A DNA stretch of 64,000 bases from Nocardioides furvisabuli (GTDB taxonomy: Bacteria > Actinomycetota > Actinomycetes > Propionibacteriales > Nocardioidaceae): contig NZ_JAIGQB010000002.1 of the NCBI RefSeq assembly GCF_021083185.1, positions 186,001-250,000 on the forward strand, written 5' to 3'. The translations under genes were made by a program, and so were the position numbers. The notes under the pieces are model-generated. The model saw only the letters and a list, made by a program, of their open reading frames with translations. It was not told where the DNA came from and did not search any database. Each line of letters starts with the position of its first letter. Position 1 is the first letter of the stretch. Shown one piece after another: positions 8,574 through 16,836 of the stretch.

Positions 8574-9142
8574 AGGCCGGGCGCCTTCCACACGGCGAGC
8601 CAGCGCTGCAGGTCCGGCTCCATCGGCAGCTCGTCGGCAAGCAGGTCGCGCACGGAGAGCTCCAGCAGGGTGTCGCGCGACTGGGGGCCGCTCGGTGAGA
8701 AGGGGTAGAACGTGCCCTGCTTGTAGAGGTAGGTGAGCCCGAACCGCTGGCCGGACGCGTTGGCGAAGGGCACCATCGAGCAGAGCAGGCCGCTGTCGAA
8801 GCCGTTGAGCTCGAGGGTGGTGTTGACGGCGTGGAGGTCGGTGCAGAGCCCCGACATGTCGCCCGGGTCGCCCGTGACCACCAGCCAGGTGAAGCCGTAG
8901 TCGTCCTCGCTCACGCTCACCTGCGGCGCCTCGGCGTCGTCGCGCAGCAGCGCCACCACGTCCTGCTGGGTCTGTGCGAAGGCAGCCCCGGCGGCCGAGC
9001 GGTAGCAGACCGAGCCGGAGCCGGTCGGCTCGAATCCCAGCGCGGTCTGGAGCGTGATCGCGGCGCTCGGCACGAGGAACAGCGCGTCGAGGTTGTTGCG
9101 CTTCGGCTGCGTCCTGGCCCGCATCGCCTCCCAGAGACCCAT
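8570..9142 (-). CDS. pspAB: PspA-associated protein PspAB
   Basis: 190-aa partner protein found with actinobacterial PspA. Start ATG 9142 (MGLWEAMRART) lies five nt after the HtpX stop. Recognisable parts are the ALFLVPSAAITLQ strand, SEDDYGFTWLVV and the C-terminal LQRWLAVWKAP. No catalytic motif or membrane segment is visible. Known only by association with PspA/PspAA and an HtpX protease; it probably tunes the membrane-stress response. Confidence 0.85.
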   Translation of the reverse strand: MGLWEAMRARTQPKRNNLDALFLVPSAAITLQTALGFEPTGSGSVCYRSAAGAAFAQTQQDVVALLRDDAEAPQVSVSEDDYGFTWLVVTGDPGDMSGLCTDLHAVNTTLELNGFDSGLLCSMVPFANASGQRFGLTYLYKQGTFYPFSPSGPQSRDTLLELSVRDLLADELPMEPDLQRWLAVWKAPGL

Positions 9143-9147
9143 CGCCC

Positions 9148-10059
9148 TCACCCCGCCGGCCGGCTGAGCTCGGCCTGGATCCGCGCGAGCTGCGACAGCC
9201 GGCGCTCCAGCGGCGGGTGGGTGGCCATCAGGCCGCTCAGGCCTCCGCTCAGGGCCGGGACGATGCACAGGGCGCTGGCCGCGCTGGCGGCCCGCAGGTC
9301 ACGGGTCGGGATGGCGGCGGCCTCGCCGCTGATCTTCTGCAGGGCGGTGGCGAGCGCGGCCGGCTTGAGCGTGAGGTAGGCGCCGGCCCGGTCGGCACTC
9401 AGCTCGCGGTAGCGCGAGAGCAGTCGCAGCGACAGGAAGCTGACGGCGTAGACGACGAGGGCGACCACGACGGCGACCAGCACGGCGGGCAGCGCGCTGC
9501 TGTTGTTGTTGCGCGAGCGGCCCATGCCGCCGAACTGGGCGAAGCGCATCAGCAGGCCGGCCGCGATGCCGGCGGACGAGGCGACCGTCATGACCAGCAC
9601 GTCGCGGTGGGCGACGTGGCTCAGCTCGTGCGCCAGGACCGCCTCGAGCTCCTCGGAGTCGAGGGTCTGGAGGATCCCGGTGGTCACGCACACGACCGAC
9701 CGCTCGGGCGAGCGGCCGGTGGCGAAGGCGTTGGGCACGGCCAGGTCCGCGACTCCGACGCGCGGCTTGGGCATGTCGGCCAGGGCGCACAGCCGGTCGA
9801 TCATGCCGTGCAGCTCCGGCGCCTCCTCGGGCGTCACCTCGCGGGCACGCATGGCGCGCATGGCGACCTTGTCCGAGCTCCACCACTGCCAGAACGCCAT
9901 GCCGATCGCGATCAGGGCGACCGCGACCGCCCCGCCCGGGCTGCGGACGAAGGCGATGACGGCGACGACGAGGCCGACGTAGAGCGCGCCGAGGAGGAAG
10001 AGGGTGAGGGTCATCCGGACGGTGAGCCCGGTGTCCTTGATGAAGCGCGACGAGGCCAT
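9148..10059 (-). CDS. htpX: M48 zinc metalloprotease HtpX
   Basis: 303-aa membrane protease that degrades misfolded membrane proteins, active site in the cytosol. N-terminal membrane segments at about residues 15-37 and 43-60, zinc motif HELSH at 144-148, two further membrane segments at about 155-175 and 190-212, and the third zinc ligand in SRYRELSADRAGA. Typical HtpX length and order. It sits inside the psp run between pspAA and pspAB, joining membrane quality control to PspA. Confidence 0.93.
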   Translation of the reverse strand: MASSRFIKDTGLTVRMTLTLFLLGALYVGLVVAVIAFVRSPGGAVAVALIAIGMAFWQWWSSDKVAMRAMRAREVTPEEAPELHGMIDRLCALADMPKPRVGVADLAVPNAFATGRSPERSVVCVTTGILQTLDSEELEAVLAHELSHVAHRDVLVMTVASSAGIAAGLLMRFAQFGGMGRSRNNNSSALPAVLVAVVVALVVYAVSFLSLRLLSRYRELSADRAGAYLTLKPAALATALQKISGEAAAIPTRDLRAASAASALCIVPALSGGLSGLMATHPPLERRLSQLARIQAELSRPAG

Positions 10060-10069
10060 CGAGGACCGG

Positions 10070-10348
10070 TCAGCCGGGGATCAGGCCGTCGTCGCCCAGG
10101 AGCTCGCGGACCTCGCCGATGGTGGCGTCCGGTGGCGGCAGGATGAGGTCGGACTCGTCGAGGGAGTCCAGCTCGTGGTGCGTACCGCTGGACCGGACCG
10201 CGGACAGGAGCCCCTGGAGCGCGGTGCGGAACATCGCCTCGTCGCCGGACTCGATGGCCTGCTCGATCTGGTTGTCGAGGCCGTTGAGGGCGTCGAGGGC
10301 GTGGTCGTCGAGGTCGTACTGACCCTCGCCAAGGATGCGGACGATCAT
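10070..10348 (-). CDS. pspAA: PspA-associated protein PspAA
   Basis: 92-aa acidic protein (MIVRILGEGQYDL start) typical of the PspAA family, which accompanies PspA in actinobacteria and archaea. No membrane segment or enzyme motif. Its ATG overlaps the PspA stop by ATGA, so synthesis is coupled to PspA. Probably modulates PspA assembly (inference). Confidence 0.88.
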   Translation of the reverse strand: MIVRILGEGQYDLDDHALDALNGLDNQIEQAIESGDEAMFRTALQGLLSAVRSSGTHHELDSLDESDLILPPPDATIGEVRELLGDDGLIPG

Positions 10349-11148
10349 CCCCGACCACCCTCCGTCGACTCGCCGTCCGCCTTCACGGCCTCGGGCTCGG
10401 CGGCGAGGATGTCGCCGCCGCCGTCGGATGCCTCGATCGCCTCCGGCTGGGCGCTGCCCGCCTTCAGCCGGGCCAGCTCGGACTCGACGTCGGAGCCGGA
10501 GCTCAGTGCGTCGAGCTCGCGGGTGATGTCGTCGCCGGCGTTGAGCTGCGAGGCGTCGTCGAGCGCGCCGGAGGCGATCAGCTCGTCGATCGCCTGGCCG
10601 CGCGCCTGCATCTGCGCCGTCTTGTCCTCGGCGCGCTGGATCGCCAGGCCGACGTCGCCCATCTCCTCGCCGATGCCCGACATCGCCTCGCCGATGCGCG
10701 TCTGCGCCTCGGCGGCGGTGTAGGTGGCCTTGATGGTCTCCTTGCGCGTGCGGAAGGCCTCGACCTTGGCCTGCAGCCGCTGCTGGGCCAGGACGAGCTT
10801 CTCCTCCTCGCCCTGGAGCGTGGCCTGCTGCTCCTTGAGCGCGGTAATCTGCGAGGCCAGGCCCGACTTGCGGGTCAGCGCCTCACGCGCCAGGTCCTCG
10901 CGACCGACGCCAATGGCCTTCTCCGCCTGACCCTGGAGCTTGGCGGCCTGCTGCTCGAGCTGGTTGACCTGCAGCTCGACGCGCTTGCGGCTGGTGGCGA
11001 CGTCCGCGACGCCTCGCCGGACCTTCGAGAGCAGCTCGAGCTGGCGCTGGTAGCTGTAGTCGAGGGTCTCGCGGGGGTCCTCCGCCTTGTCCAGGGCCGT
11101 GTTGGCCTTGGAGCGGAAGATCAGGCTGATGCGCTTCATGAGACTCAT
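10345..11148 (-). CDS. pspA: Phage shock protein A (PspA/IM30/Vipp1 family)
   Basis: 267 aa. Coiled-coil protein that binds stressed membranes as oligomers and preserves the proton gradient. Visible: MSLMKRISLIFRSKANTALD amphipathic start, long heptad-rich helices from about residue 25 to 220 (AKLQGQAEKAIGVGREDLA), and an acidic, disordered C-terminal tail after residue 225 that E. coli PspA lacks. First gene of the psp run, with a 135-bp upstream region shared with the divergent DUF3043 gene. Confidence 0.95.
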   Translation of the reverse strand: MSLMKRISLIFRSKANTALDKAEDPRETLDYSYQRQLELLSKVRRGVADVATSRKRVELQVNQLEQQAAKLQGQAEKAIGVGREDLAREALTRKSGLASQITALKEQQATLQGEEEKLVLAQQRLQAKVEAFRTRKETIKATYTAAEAQTRIGEAMSGIGEEMGDVGLAIQRAEDKTAQMQARGQAIDELIASGALDDASQLNAGDDITRELDALSSGSDVESELARLKAGSAQPEAIEASDGGGDILAAEPEAVKADGESTEGGRG

Positions 11149-11258
11149 CGGGGTGGAAACCCTCTCTCGGTACGGCTGGGTCGTCCCTCTCACCCTAGGA
11201 CCAAACCCAAGCCGGAGGTAGGACATCCGGCGACGGCGTCCGCCCGGGCGTACGGCGA

Positions 11259-11264
11259 TAGGCT
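11259..11264 (+). promoter_or_regulatory. -10-like hexamer for the DUF3043 gene
   Basis: TAGGCT about 35 nt before GTG 11299. The short leader carries a GAAGG ribosome binding site eight nt before that GTG. Confidence 0.4.
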
Positions 11265-11298
11265 GGGGGGAGCATCCGATCCAGTGAAGGCAGCACGC

Positions 11299-11880
11299 GT
11301 GTTCCGACGTACCCAGTCCCAGCCGGAGACCCCCCTCGCTCCCGAGAAGGTGGGCGGCAAGGGCCGACCCACGCCCTCGCGCAAGGAGGCCGAGGCCGCC
11401 GCCCGCGCCCGCGCCAAGGTGCCCCGCACCCGCAAGGAGCAGATGGCCGCACAGCGTGCTGCCCGTGGCGACACCTCGCGCAAGATGCGTGAGGCGATGA
11501 AGACCGGCGACGAGCGCTACCTGCCCAGCCGCGACCGTGGGCCCGTGCGCCGCTTCATCCGCGACTTCGTCGACGCGCGCTTCTCGTTCATCGAGCTCAT
11601 GGTGCCGCTGCTCATCGTCTCGATGGTGCTGGGCTACTCCGGCAACGACGGCATGGTCCAGCTCGGCAACACGGTCCTGTTCACCACGATCATGGTGATC
11701 ATCGTCGACATCGTCATGCTGCGCTTCCGGCTGCGCCGCGAGCTCGCCCGCCGCTTCCCCGACGAGTCCACCAAGGGGACCACGCTGTACGCCGCCATGC
11801 GCTCGCTGCAGATGAAGTTCCTGCGCCTGCCCAAGGCCCAGGTCCGGATCGGCGAGAAGCTGCCCGAGACCTACCGATGA
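11299..11880 (+). CDS. DUF3043 membrane protein
   Basis: 193-aa conserved actinobacterial protein of unknown function. The first 90 residues are charged (KGRPTPSRKEAEAAARARAK, RTRKEQMAAQR), followed by two membrane segments at about residues 98-118 and 127-147 and a basic cytosolic tail ending LPETYR. GTG 11299 (VFRRTQ) is chosen for its GAAGG site; GTG 11284 is an in-frame alternative. Its stop overlaps the next start (ATGA). Near glycerate kinase and erpA in several actinobacteria. Confidence 0.85.
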   Translation: MFRRTQSQPETPLAPEKVGGKGRPTPSRKEAEAAARARAKVPRTRKEQMAAQRAARGDTSRKMREAMKTGDERYLPSRDRGPVRRFIRDFVDARFSFIELMVPLLIVSMVLGYSGNDGMVQLGNTVLFTTIMVIIVDIVMLRFRLRRELARRFPDESTKGTTLYAAMRSLQMKFLRLPKAQVRIGEKLPETYR

Positions 11881-12437
11881 GCCACTCGCACGTGGGCGGC
11901 CCGACGGCCGACGTGTCCGTGCGCATCGCCTGGGCCGACGACGCCCAGGCGATCGCAGCAGTGCAGGTGCGCGCGTGGCCCGAGCTCTACGCCGGTGTGC
12001 TGCCCGCCGAGGTGCTGCCGAGCGACGTCGACGCCGTGTCGGCGCAGTGGCGCCAGGTGCTTGCCCGGCCCGCCGACGCCCGCAACCGCGTGCTCGTCGC
12101 CCTCGAGCGCAACCGGGTGGTCGGCTTCGCACTCACCTCCCCCGCGCTCGACCCCGACTGCGACCCGGTCTCCGACGGGGAGCTCGCCGAGGTCACCCTC
12201 GACCCCGCCGAGCGGGCCAAGGGCCACGGGTCGCGGTTGCTCCAGGCAGCCGTCGACACCCTGGCCGCGGACCGCTTCACCCGCGCCGTCACCTGGGTCA
12301 ATGCCGGCGACGACGGGTTGCGCACGTTCTTCACCGACGCCGGGTGGGCGGCCGACTCCGCGCACCGCGAGCTCGACCTCGACGGGACCGGGACGACGAC
12401 GGTCAAGCAGGTGCGGCTCCACACCGCGATCGCCTGA
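11877..12437 (+). CDS. GNAT-family N-acetyltransferase
   Basis: 186 aa, single GNAT domain: DAQAIAAVQVRAWPELYAGVL at the start, an AEVTLDPAERAKGHGSRLLQA acetyl-CoA loop near residue 105, and TWVNAGDDGLRTFFTDAGW at the end. The loop reads RAKGHGSRL, matching Q/RxxGxG/A. Translationally coupled to DUF3043 by ATGA. Substrate unknown. Confidence 0.85.
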   Translation: MSHSHVGGPTADVSVRIAWADDAQAIAAVQVRAWPELYAGVLPAEVLPSDVDAVSAQWRQVLARPADARNRVLVALERNRVVGFALTSPALDPDCDPVSDGELAEVTLDPAERAKGHGSRLLQAAVDTLAADRFTRAVTWVNAGDDGLRTFFTDAGWAADSAHRELDLDGTGTTTVKQVRLHTAIA

Positions 12438-12544
12438 CGCCCGCACACCGCCGCGCCAATCCACCCCTGGGTGTCTTGTTTTTCCTGTGACGGGCGTCAC
12501 TATGGAGGTCCGGCCACTTCACCGGTCCAGCACGGGGGTTCGAC

Positions 12545-12772
12545 ATGTTCGGTCCGCTTCCATCACTCCACAGGTGGGTGCTCGTCCTCGCCGCGGTCCT
12601 CGTCTGCATGGGGATCGGCTTCTGGTTCGGCGCCGTCCCGGAGATCCCGCTCAACGTCCGGGTCGGTCTGGTGGCCGGCGCCGGTGCGGGCATCGCCGCG
12701 GCGTTCGTCCTGGTCCACGACTTCCACCGGCGCCAGCGTCCGGGCGTGCGCGTACGCCGCCACGAGCCGTAG
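12545..12772 (+). CDS. Small two-span membrane protein, 75 aa
   Basis: Unrecognised. Two hydrophobic stretches, about residues 11-29 (VLVLAAVLVCMGIGFWFGA) and 37-57, with a basic C-terminal tail (RRQRPGVRVRRHEP) expected in the cytosol. Coding is supported by G/C third positions. The 107 bp upstream hold no clear promoter, only a T-rich stretch near 12478. Function unknown. Confidence 0.6.
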   Translation: MFGPLPSLHRWVLVLAAVLVCMGIGFWFGAVPEIPLNVRVGLVAGAGAGIAAAFVLVHDFHRRQRPGVRVRRHEP

Positions 12773-12814
12773 CCGGCACCCCTGCCGACGGCGGACCCGG
12801 GGCAGGGCATGTCC

Positions 12815-12820
12815 TAGCCT
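12815..12820 (+). promoter_or_regulatory. -10-like hexamer, leaderless azlC
   Basis: TAGCCT, 6 nt, then the azlC GTG. No ribosome binding site in between, so the message is probably leaderless. Confidence 0.55.
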
Positions 12821-12826
12821 TCCGGC

Positions 12827-13558
12827 GTGAGTGACGCCGTGCTCGAACCCGCCGAGCGCTCGGGGATCCTCCGCGACAGCCTCGCCGTGGGCGTGGCGAC
12901 GGGTGCCTACGGGCTCGGGTTCGGCGCGGTCTCGGTCGCCTCCGGCCTCAGCGTCCCCCAGACGTGCGTCCTGTCCCTGCTGATGTTCACAGGGGCCAGC
13001 CAGTTCGCACTGGTGGGCGTCGTCGCCGCCGGCGGGAGCCCGCTCTCGGGCGCTGCGACCGCGCTCCTGCTCGGCACCCGCAACACTCTGTACGGCCTCC
13101 GCATGGCGCCGCTGCTGCAGTGGCGGGGCTGGCGGCGCGCGGGTGCCGCCCACGTCCTCATCGACGAGTCGACCGCGATGTCCGTGGGTCGCGACAGCAC
13201 CCCCGCGACCCGGCTCGGCTTCCTCGCCACCGGGGTCGCCGTCTTCGTCCTGTGGAACCTCGCCACCGTGGCGGGAGCACTCGCTGGTGGGGCCGTCGGC
13301 GACCCGCGGACCTTCGGTCTCGACGCCGCCGTCGCCGCGGCCTTCCTCGCGCTGCTGTGGCCCCGGCTCGAGGACCGGCGCAACGTGCTCGTCGGCGTGC
13401 TGGCCGCGACGGTCGCGCTGTCGATGGTGCCTGTCAGCGCCGCGGGCGTGCCCGTCCTGGCCGCCGGGGGCGTCGCCCTGCTCGTCGGCGTCCTGGCGCG
13501 CCGCCCGGACCCCACGGAGATCCCCGGGCCCGACGACGTGGCGGGTGGGCACCGCTGA
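12827..13558 (+). CDS. azlC: AzlC-family branched-chain amino acid exporter, large subunit
   Basis: 243 aa, several membrane segments. Together with AzlD it exports branched-chain amino acids or analogues. Family marks: GLGFGAVSVASGLS near residue 30, FTGASQFALVGVVAAGG, and the LLGTRNTLYGLRMAPLL turn. GTG start set by the leaderless -10 hexamer. Followed by azlD with a one-base TGATG overlap, the usual two-gene unit. No adjacent Lrp-type regulator. Confidence 0.9.
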   Translation: MSDAVLEPAERSGILRDSLAVGVATGAYGLGFGAVSVASGLSVPQTCVLSLLMFTGASQFALVGVVAAGGSPLSGAATALLLGTRNTLYGLRMAPLLQWRGWRRAGAAHVLIDESTAMSVGRDSTPATRLGFLATGVAVFVLWNLATVAGALAGGAVGDPRTFGLDAAVAAAFLALLWPRLEDRRNVLVGVLAATVALSMVPVSAAGVPVLAAGGVALLVGVLARRPDPTEIPGPDDVAGGHR

Positions 13559-13854
13559 TGTGGACCGCGATCCTGCTGGCCGGCGTCGGCTGCTACCTGC
13601 TCAAGCTGGCCGGGCTGTCCCTGCCGGAGCGAGTCCTCGCCCACCCGACCGTCGAGCGGGTGGCCGACCTGATCCCGGTGGCGCTGCTCGCTGCCCTGGT
13701 CGCCGTGCAGGCCTTCTCCGACGGCCCCACCCTCGCTCTCGACGCGCGGGCGCTGGGTCTCGGATTCGCCCTCGTCGCGCTGCTGCTGCGTGCGCCGTTC
13801 CTCGTCGTGGTGGTGGGCGCAGCCGCCGTGGCCGCGCTCGCGCGCCTGGCCTGA
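13558..13854 (+). CDS. azlD: AzlD-family small subunit of branched-chain amino acid exporter
   Basis: 98 aa, about four membrane segments, normal AzlD size. Starts MWTAILLAGVGCYLLKLAG and contains LIPVALLAALVAVQAF typical of the family. Overlaps azlC by one base, so expected in equal amounts and acting as its partner in the membrane. Confidence 0.88.
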   Translation: MWTAILLAGVGCYLLKLAGLSLPERVLAHPTVERVADLIPVALLAALVAVQAFSDGPTLALDARALGLGFALVALLLRAPFLVVVVGAAAVAALARLA

Positions 13855-13881
13855 CCTCCCCCCGACTGCGCCCGGGATGTC

Positions 13882-14673
<792 letters not shown>

Positions 14674-14739
14674 CCGTCGGGCGCAGGTCGCGGGTGGCGG
14701 TGGCTGACTCGTGAACGCGGGTCTGGCAGGCTGTGCGCC

Positions 14740-15255
14740 ATGCCCTCCCCGACCATCCCGCCGCGCATCAAGTGGGCCGTCGACCTCATGGACGTCCAGC
14801 CGGGCGACCAGGTCCTCGAGATCGGATGCGGCCCCGGTGCCGGCGCCGAGGCCATCTGCGCGAAGCTGGAGACCGGCAAGCTCTTCGCCATCGACCGCTC
14901 GGAGTCGGGCGTCGACCGCACCAAGCGACGCAACCAGAAGTACGTCGACGCCGGCCGGCTCGTCGTGCGCCAGATCGACCTCGCCACGCTCCGGGTGCCG
15001 GTCAAGCGGCTCAACAAGGTCTTCGCCTTCAACGTGAACCTCTTCTGGGTCCGCGCGTGCGAGGACGAGATCGCGCTGCTCCACGAGCGCGTCGTCCCCG
15101 GCGGCGCGGTCTACCTCTTCTACGAGGCCGCCCGTCCCGAGCTGGTGCCCAACATCGTGAAGAAGGCGTCGGAGAACCTCCTGCGCGGCGGCTTCCGGGT
15201 GAGCGTGGTCGAGCAGAAGGCTCCCCCGGTCATCGGCATCATCGCCCGGCGCTGA
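14740..15255 (+). CDS. Class I SAM-dependent methyltransferase
   Basis: 171 aa. Motif I VLEIGCGPGAGAEAI near residue 27 binds S-adenosylmethionine; FAIDRSESGVDR is the acidic loop; FAFNVNLFW takes the place of motif IV. Short, with no substrate-specific domain, so substrate unknown. Its TGA stop is the first three bases of the palindromic repeat at 15253-15444. Confidence 0.85.
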   Translation: MPSPTIPPRIKWAVDLMDVQPGDQVLEIGCGPGAGAEAICAKLETGKLFAIDRSESGVDRTKRRNQKYVDAGRLVVRQIDLATLRVPVKRLNKVFAFNVNLFWVRACEDEIALLHERVVPGGAVYLFYEAARPELVPNIVKKASENLLRGGFRVSVVEQKAPPVIGIIARR

Positions 15256-15444
15256 CCGGGCACTTCCTCGCGCTGGAATGCCCCGAGCGGGCACTTCCTC
15301 CCGCTGGGATGCCCCGAGCGGGCACTTCCTTCCGCTGGAAGTGCCCGCTCGACAGCGTGTGGCGGAACGAAGTGCCCGCTCGATAGCTTGTGGCGGAACG
15401 AAGTGCCCGCTCGACAGCGTGTGGCGGAACGAAGTGCCTGGTCA
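15253..15444. repeat. Mirrored 31-nt tandem repeat array between convergent genes
   Basis: Three direct units of period 31 (15258-15288, 15289-15319, 15320 on) starting GGGCACTTCC, then three units of period 31 in the opposite sense (15338-15368, 15369-15399, 15400-15430) starting GAAGTGCCC. The centre 15320-15346 is a hairpin with 10-bp arms. The outer ends are inverted copies (TGACCGGGCACTTC and TGACCAGGCACTTC), and their TGA triplets are the stop codons of the methyltransferase and M16 peptidase genes. Related to the repeat at 35688-35795. Confidence 0.8.
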
Positions 15445-16749
15445 GGCCTTCGGACCCACGACCGCCAGCAGCTCGGGCTGGGTGAAGAGCTCGCGGGCGA
15501 GCGCGCACACGTCCTCGTGGGTGACGGCCTCGATCCGACCCACCACCTCGTCGATGGTGAGCAGCTCGTCGTAGACGAGCTCGGCCTTGCCGATGCGTGA
15601 CATGCGCGAGCCGGAGTCCTCCAGACCGAGCACCAGACCGCCCTTGAGCTGGCCCTTGCCGCGCTCGACCTCCTCCTCGGTGAGCCCCTCGGCGGCCACC
15701 TTGGCGAGCTCGCCCCGCACGGTCTCGAGCACGGCGTCGTACTTGCCCGGCAGGCACCCCACGGAGACCCCGACCACGCCGGCGTCGGCGTGGTGGCTGG
15801 CGAAGGAGTAGACGGAGTAGGCCAGGCCGCGCAGCTCGCGGACCTCCTGGAACATCCGCGACGACGTACCGCCGCCGAGCGCGGTGTTGAGCACGCCGAG
15901 GGCGTAGCGGCGCGGGTCGGTGCGGGTCATCCCCTTCACGCCGAGGACGAGGTTGACCTGCTCCTGCGGCCGGACCGTACGCGTCTCGCCGGGGTGGACC
16001 TTGCGGGCGTGCTCGCTCTGCGCCGGCGGCGTGGGAGTGGCCTCACCGTCGAGGAACCCCGCGCGGCCGAAGGCCTTCTTGACCTGGCGCACCACATCGG
16101 CGTGGTCGACGTTGCCGGCCACGGAGACGACCATGTTGTCGGCACGGTAGTGGCGACGGTAGAAGCGGTGGATCTGGGCCCGGGTCATCGCGGTGATCGA
16201 GGCCTCGGTGCCGGCGATCGGGCGCCCGAGGGGCGTGTCGCCCCAGGCCTGGTGCGCGAAGAGGTTGTGCACCACGTCGTCGGGGTCGTCGTCGTGCATG
16301 GCGATCTCGTCGAGGATCACGTCGCGCTCGGCCTCGACGTCGGCGGCGGTGATCGTCGAGGCGGTGACCATGTCACCCAGCACGTCGACGGCGGTGCCGA
16401 GGTCCTCGTCGAGGACCCGGGCGTGGAAGACGGTGTACTCCTTGGTGGTGAAGGCGTTGAACTCGCCTCCCACCGCATCGAGCGCGACGGAGATCTCCAT
16501 CGCCGAACGCTCGGGGGTGCCCTTGAAGAGCAGGTGCTCCAGGAAGTGCGAGCAGCCGTGGAGCGCAGGCGTCTCGTCGCGCGAGCCCACGTTGACCCAC
16601 ACGCCGATGCTGGCCGAGCGCGTGCCGGCCATCTGCTCGGTGACGATGCGCAGGCCGCTGGACAGCACGGTGCGGCGTACGCGTGAGGTCACTGCGCCGT
16701 CGGCGTCCTTGACGGTGTGGAGCGTGCGGGTGGTGCCGTTCTTCTGCAC
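15442..16749 (-). CDS. M16-family zinc metallopeptidase (pitrilysin/MPP type)
   Basis: 435 aa, one M16 unit plus inactive second lobe, as in PepR-type processing peptidases. Inverted zinc motif HFLEH at residues 68-72 and third ligand Glu148, exactly 76 residues on. The C-terminal lobe shows ALGVLNTALGGGTSSRMFQEVRE. GTG 16749 has a GGAAGGA-type site upstream. It follows pnp after a strong hairpin, the conserved actinobacterial order. Substrates unknown; cytosolic, no signal peptide. Confidence 0.92.
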   Translation of the reverse strand: MQKNGTTRTLHTVKDADGAVTSRVRRTVLSSGLRIVTEQMAGTRSASIGVWVNVGSRDETPALHGCSHFLEHLLFKGTPERSAMEISVALDAVGGEFNAFTTKEYTVFHARVLDEDLGTAVDVLGDMVTASTITAADVEAERDVILDEIAMHDDDPDDVVHNLFAHQAWGDTPLGRPIAGTEASITAMTRAQIHRFYRRHYRADNMVVSVAGNVDHADVVRQVKKAFGRAGFLDGEATPTPPAQSEHARKVHPGETRTVRPQEQVNLVLGVKGMTRTDPRRYALGVLNTALGGGTSSRMFQEVRELRGLAYSVYSFASHHADAGVVGVSVGCLPGKYDAVLETVRGELAKVAAEGLTEEEVERGKGQLKGGLVLGLEDSGSRMSRIGKAELVYDELLTIDEVVGRIEAVTHEDVCALARELFTQPELLAVVGPKA

Positions 16750-16787
16750 TGGGGTCCTTCCGAACCGGTGGAGCCGGGGGTGAAATG

Positions 16788-16823
16788 CCGCGACCGGCCG
16801 GCATGGCTGCCGGCCGGTCGCGG
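16788..16823. terminator. Strong hairpin between pnp and the M16 gene
   Basis: Perfect 16-bp stem (CCGCGACCGGCCGGCA and complement) closed by a TGGC loop, 13 bases past the pnp stop. A terminator or 3' stabilising hairpin for pnp mRNA; partial read-through could still feed the M16 gene. Confidence 0.75.
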
Positions 16824-16836
16824 ATGGAGCATCAGG

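Noticed and set aside
5320..8640. Very long minus-strand open frame (about 1100 codons) opposite nadA and the winged-helix gene
   Set aside because: It is the high-GC shadow of nadA and the 6196-7392 gene and runs out of frame through the sensor kinase; its residues are dominated by Arg/Ala/Pro/Gly and match no family.
15258..15430. CRISPR array (regular 31-nt period)
   Set aside because: Units are contiguous, with no unique spacers, and half are inverted; no cas genes are nearby.
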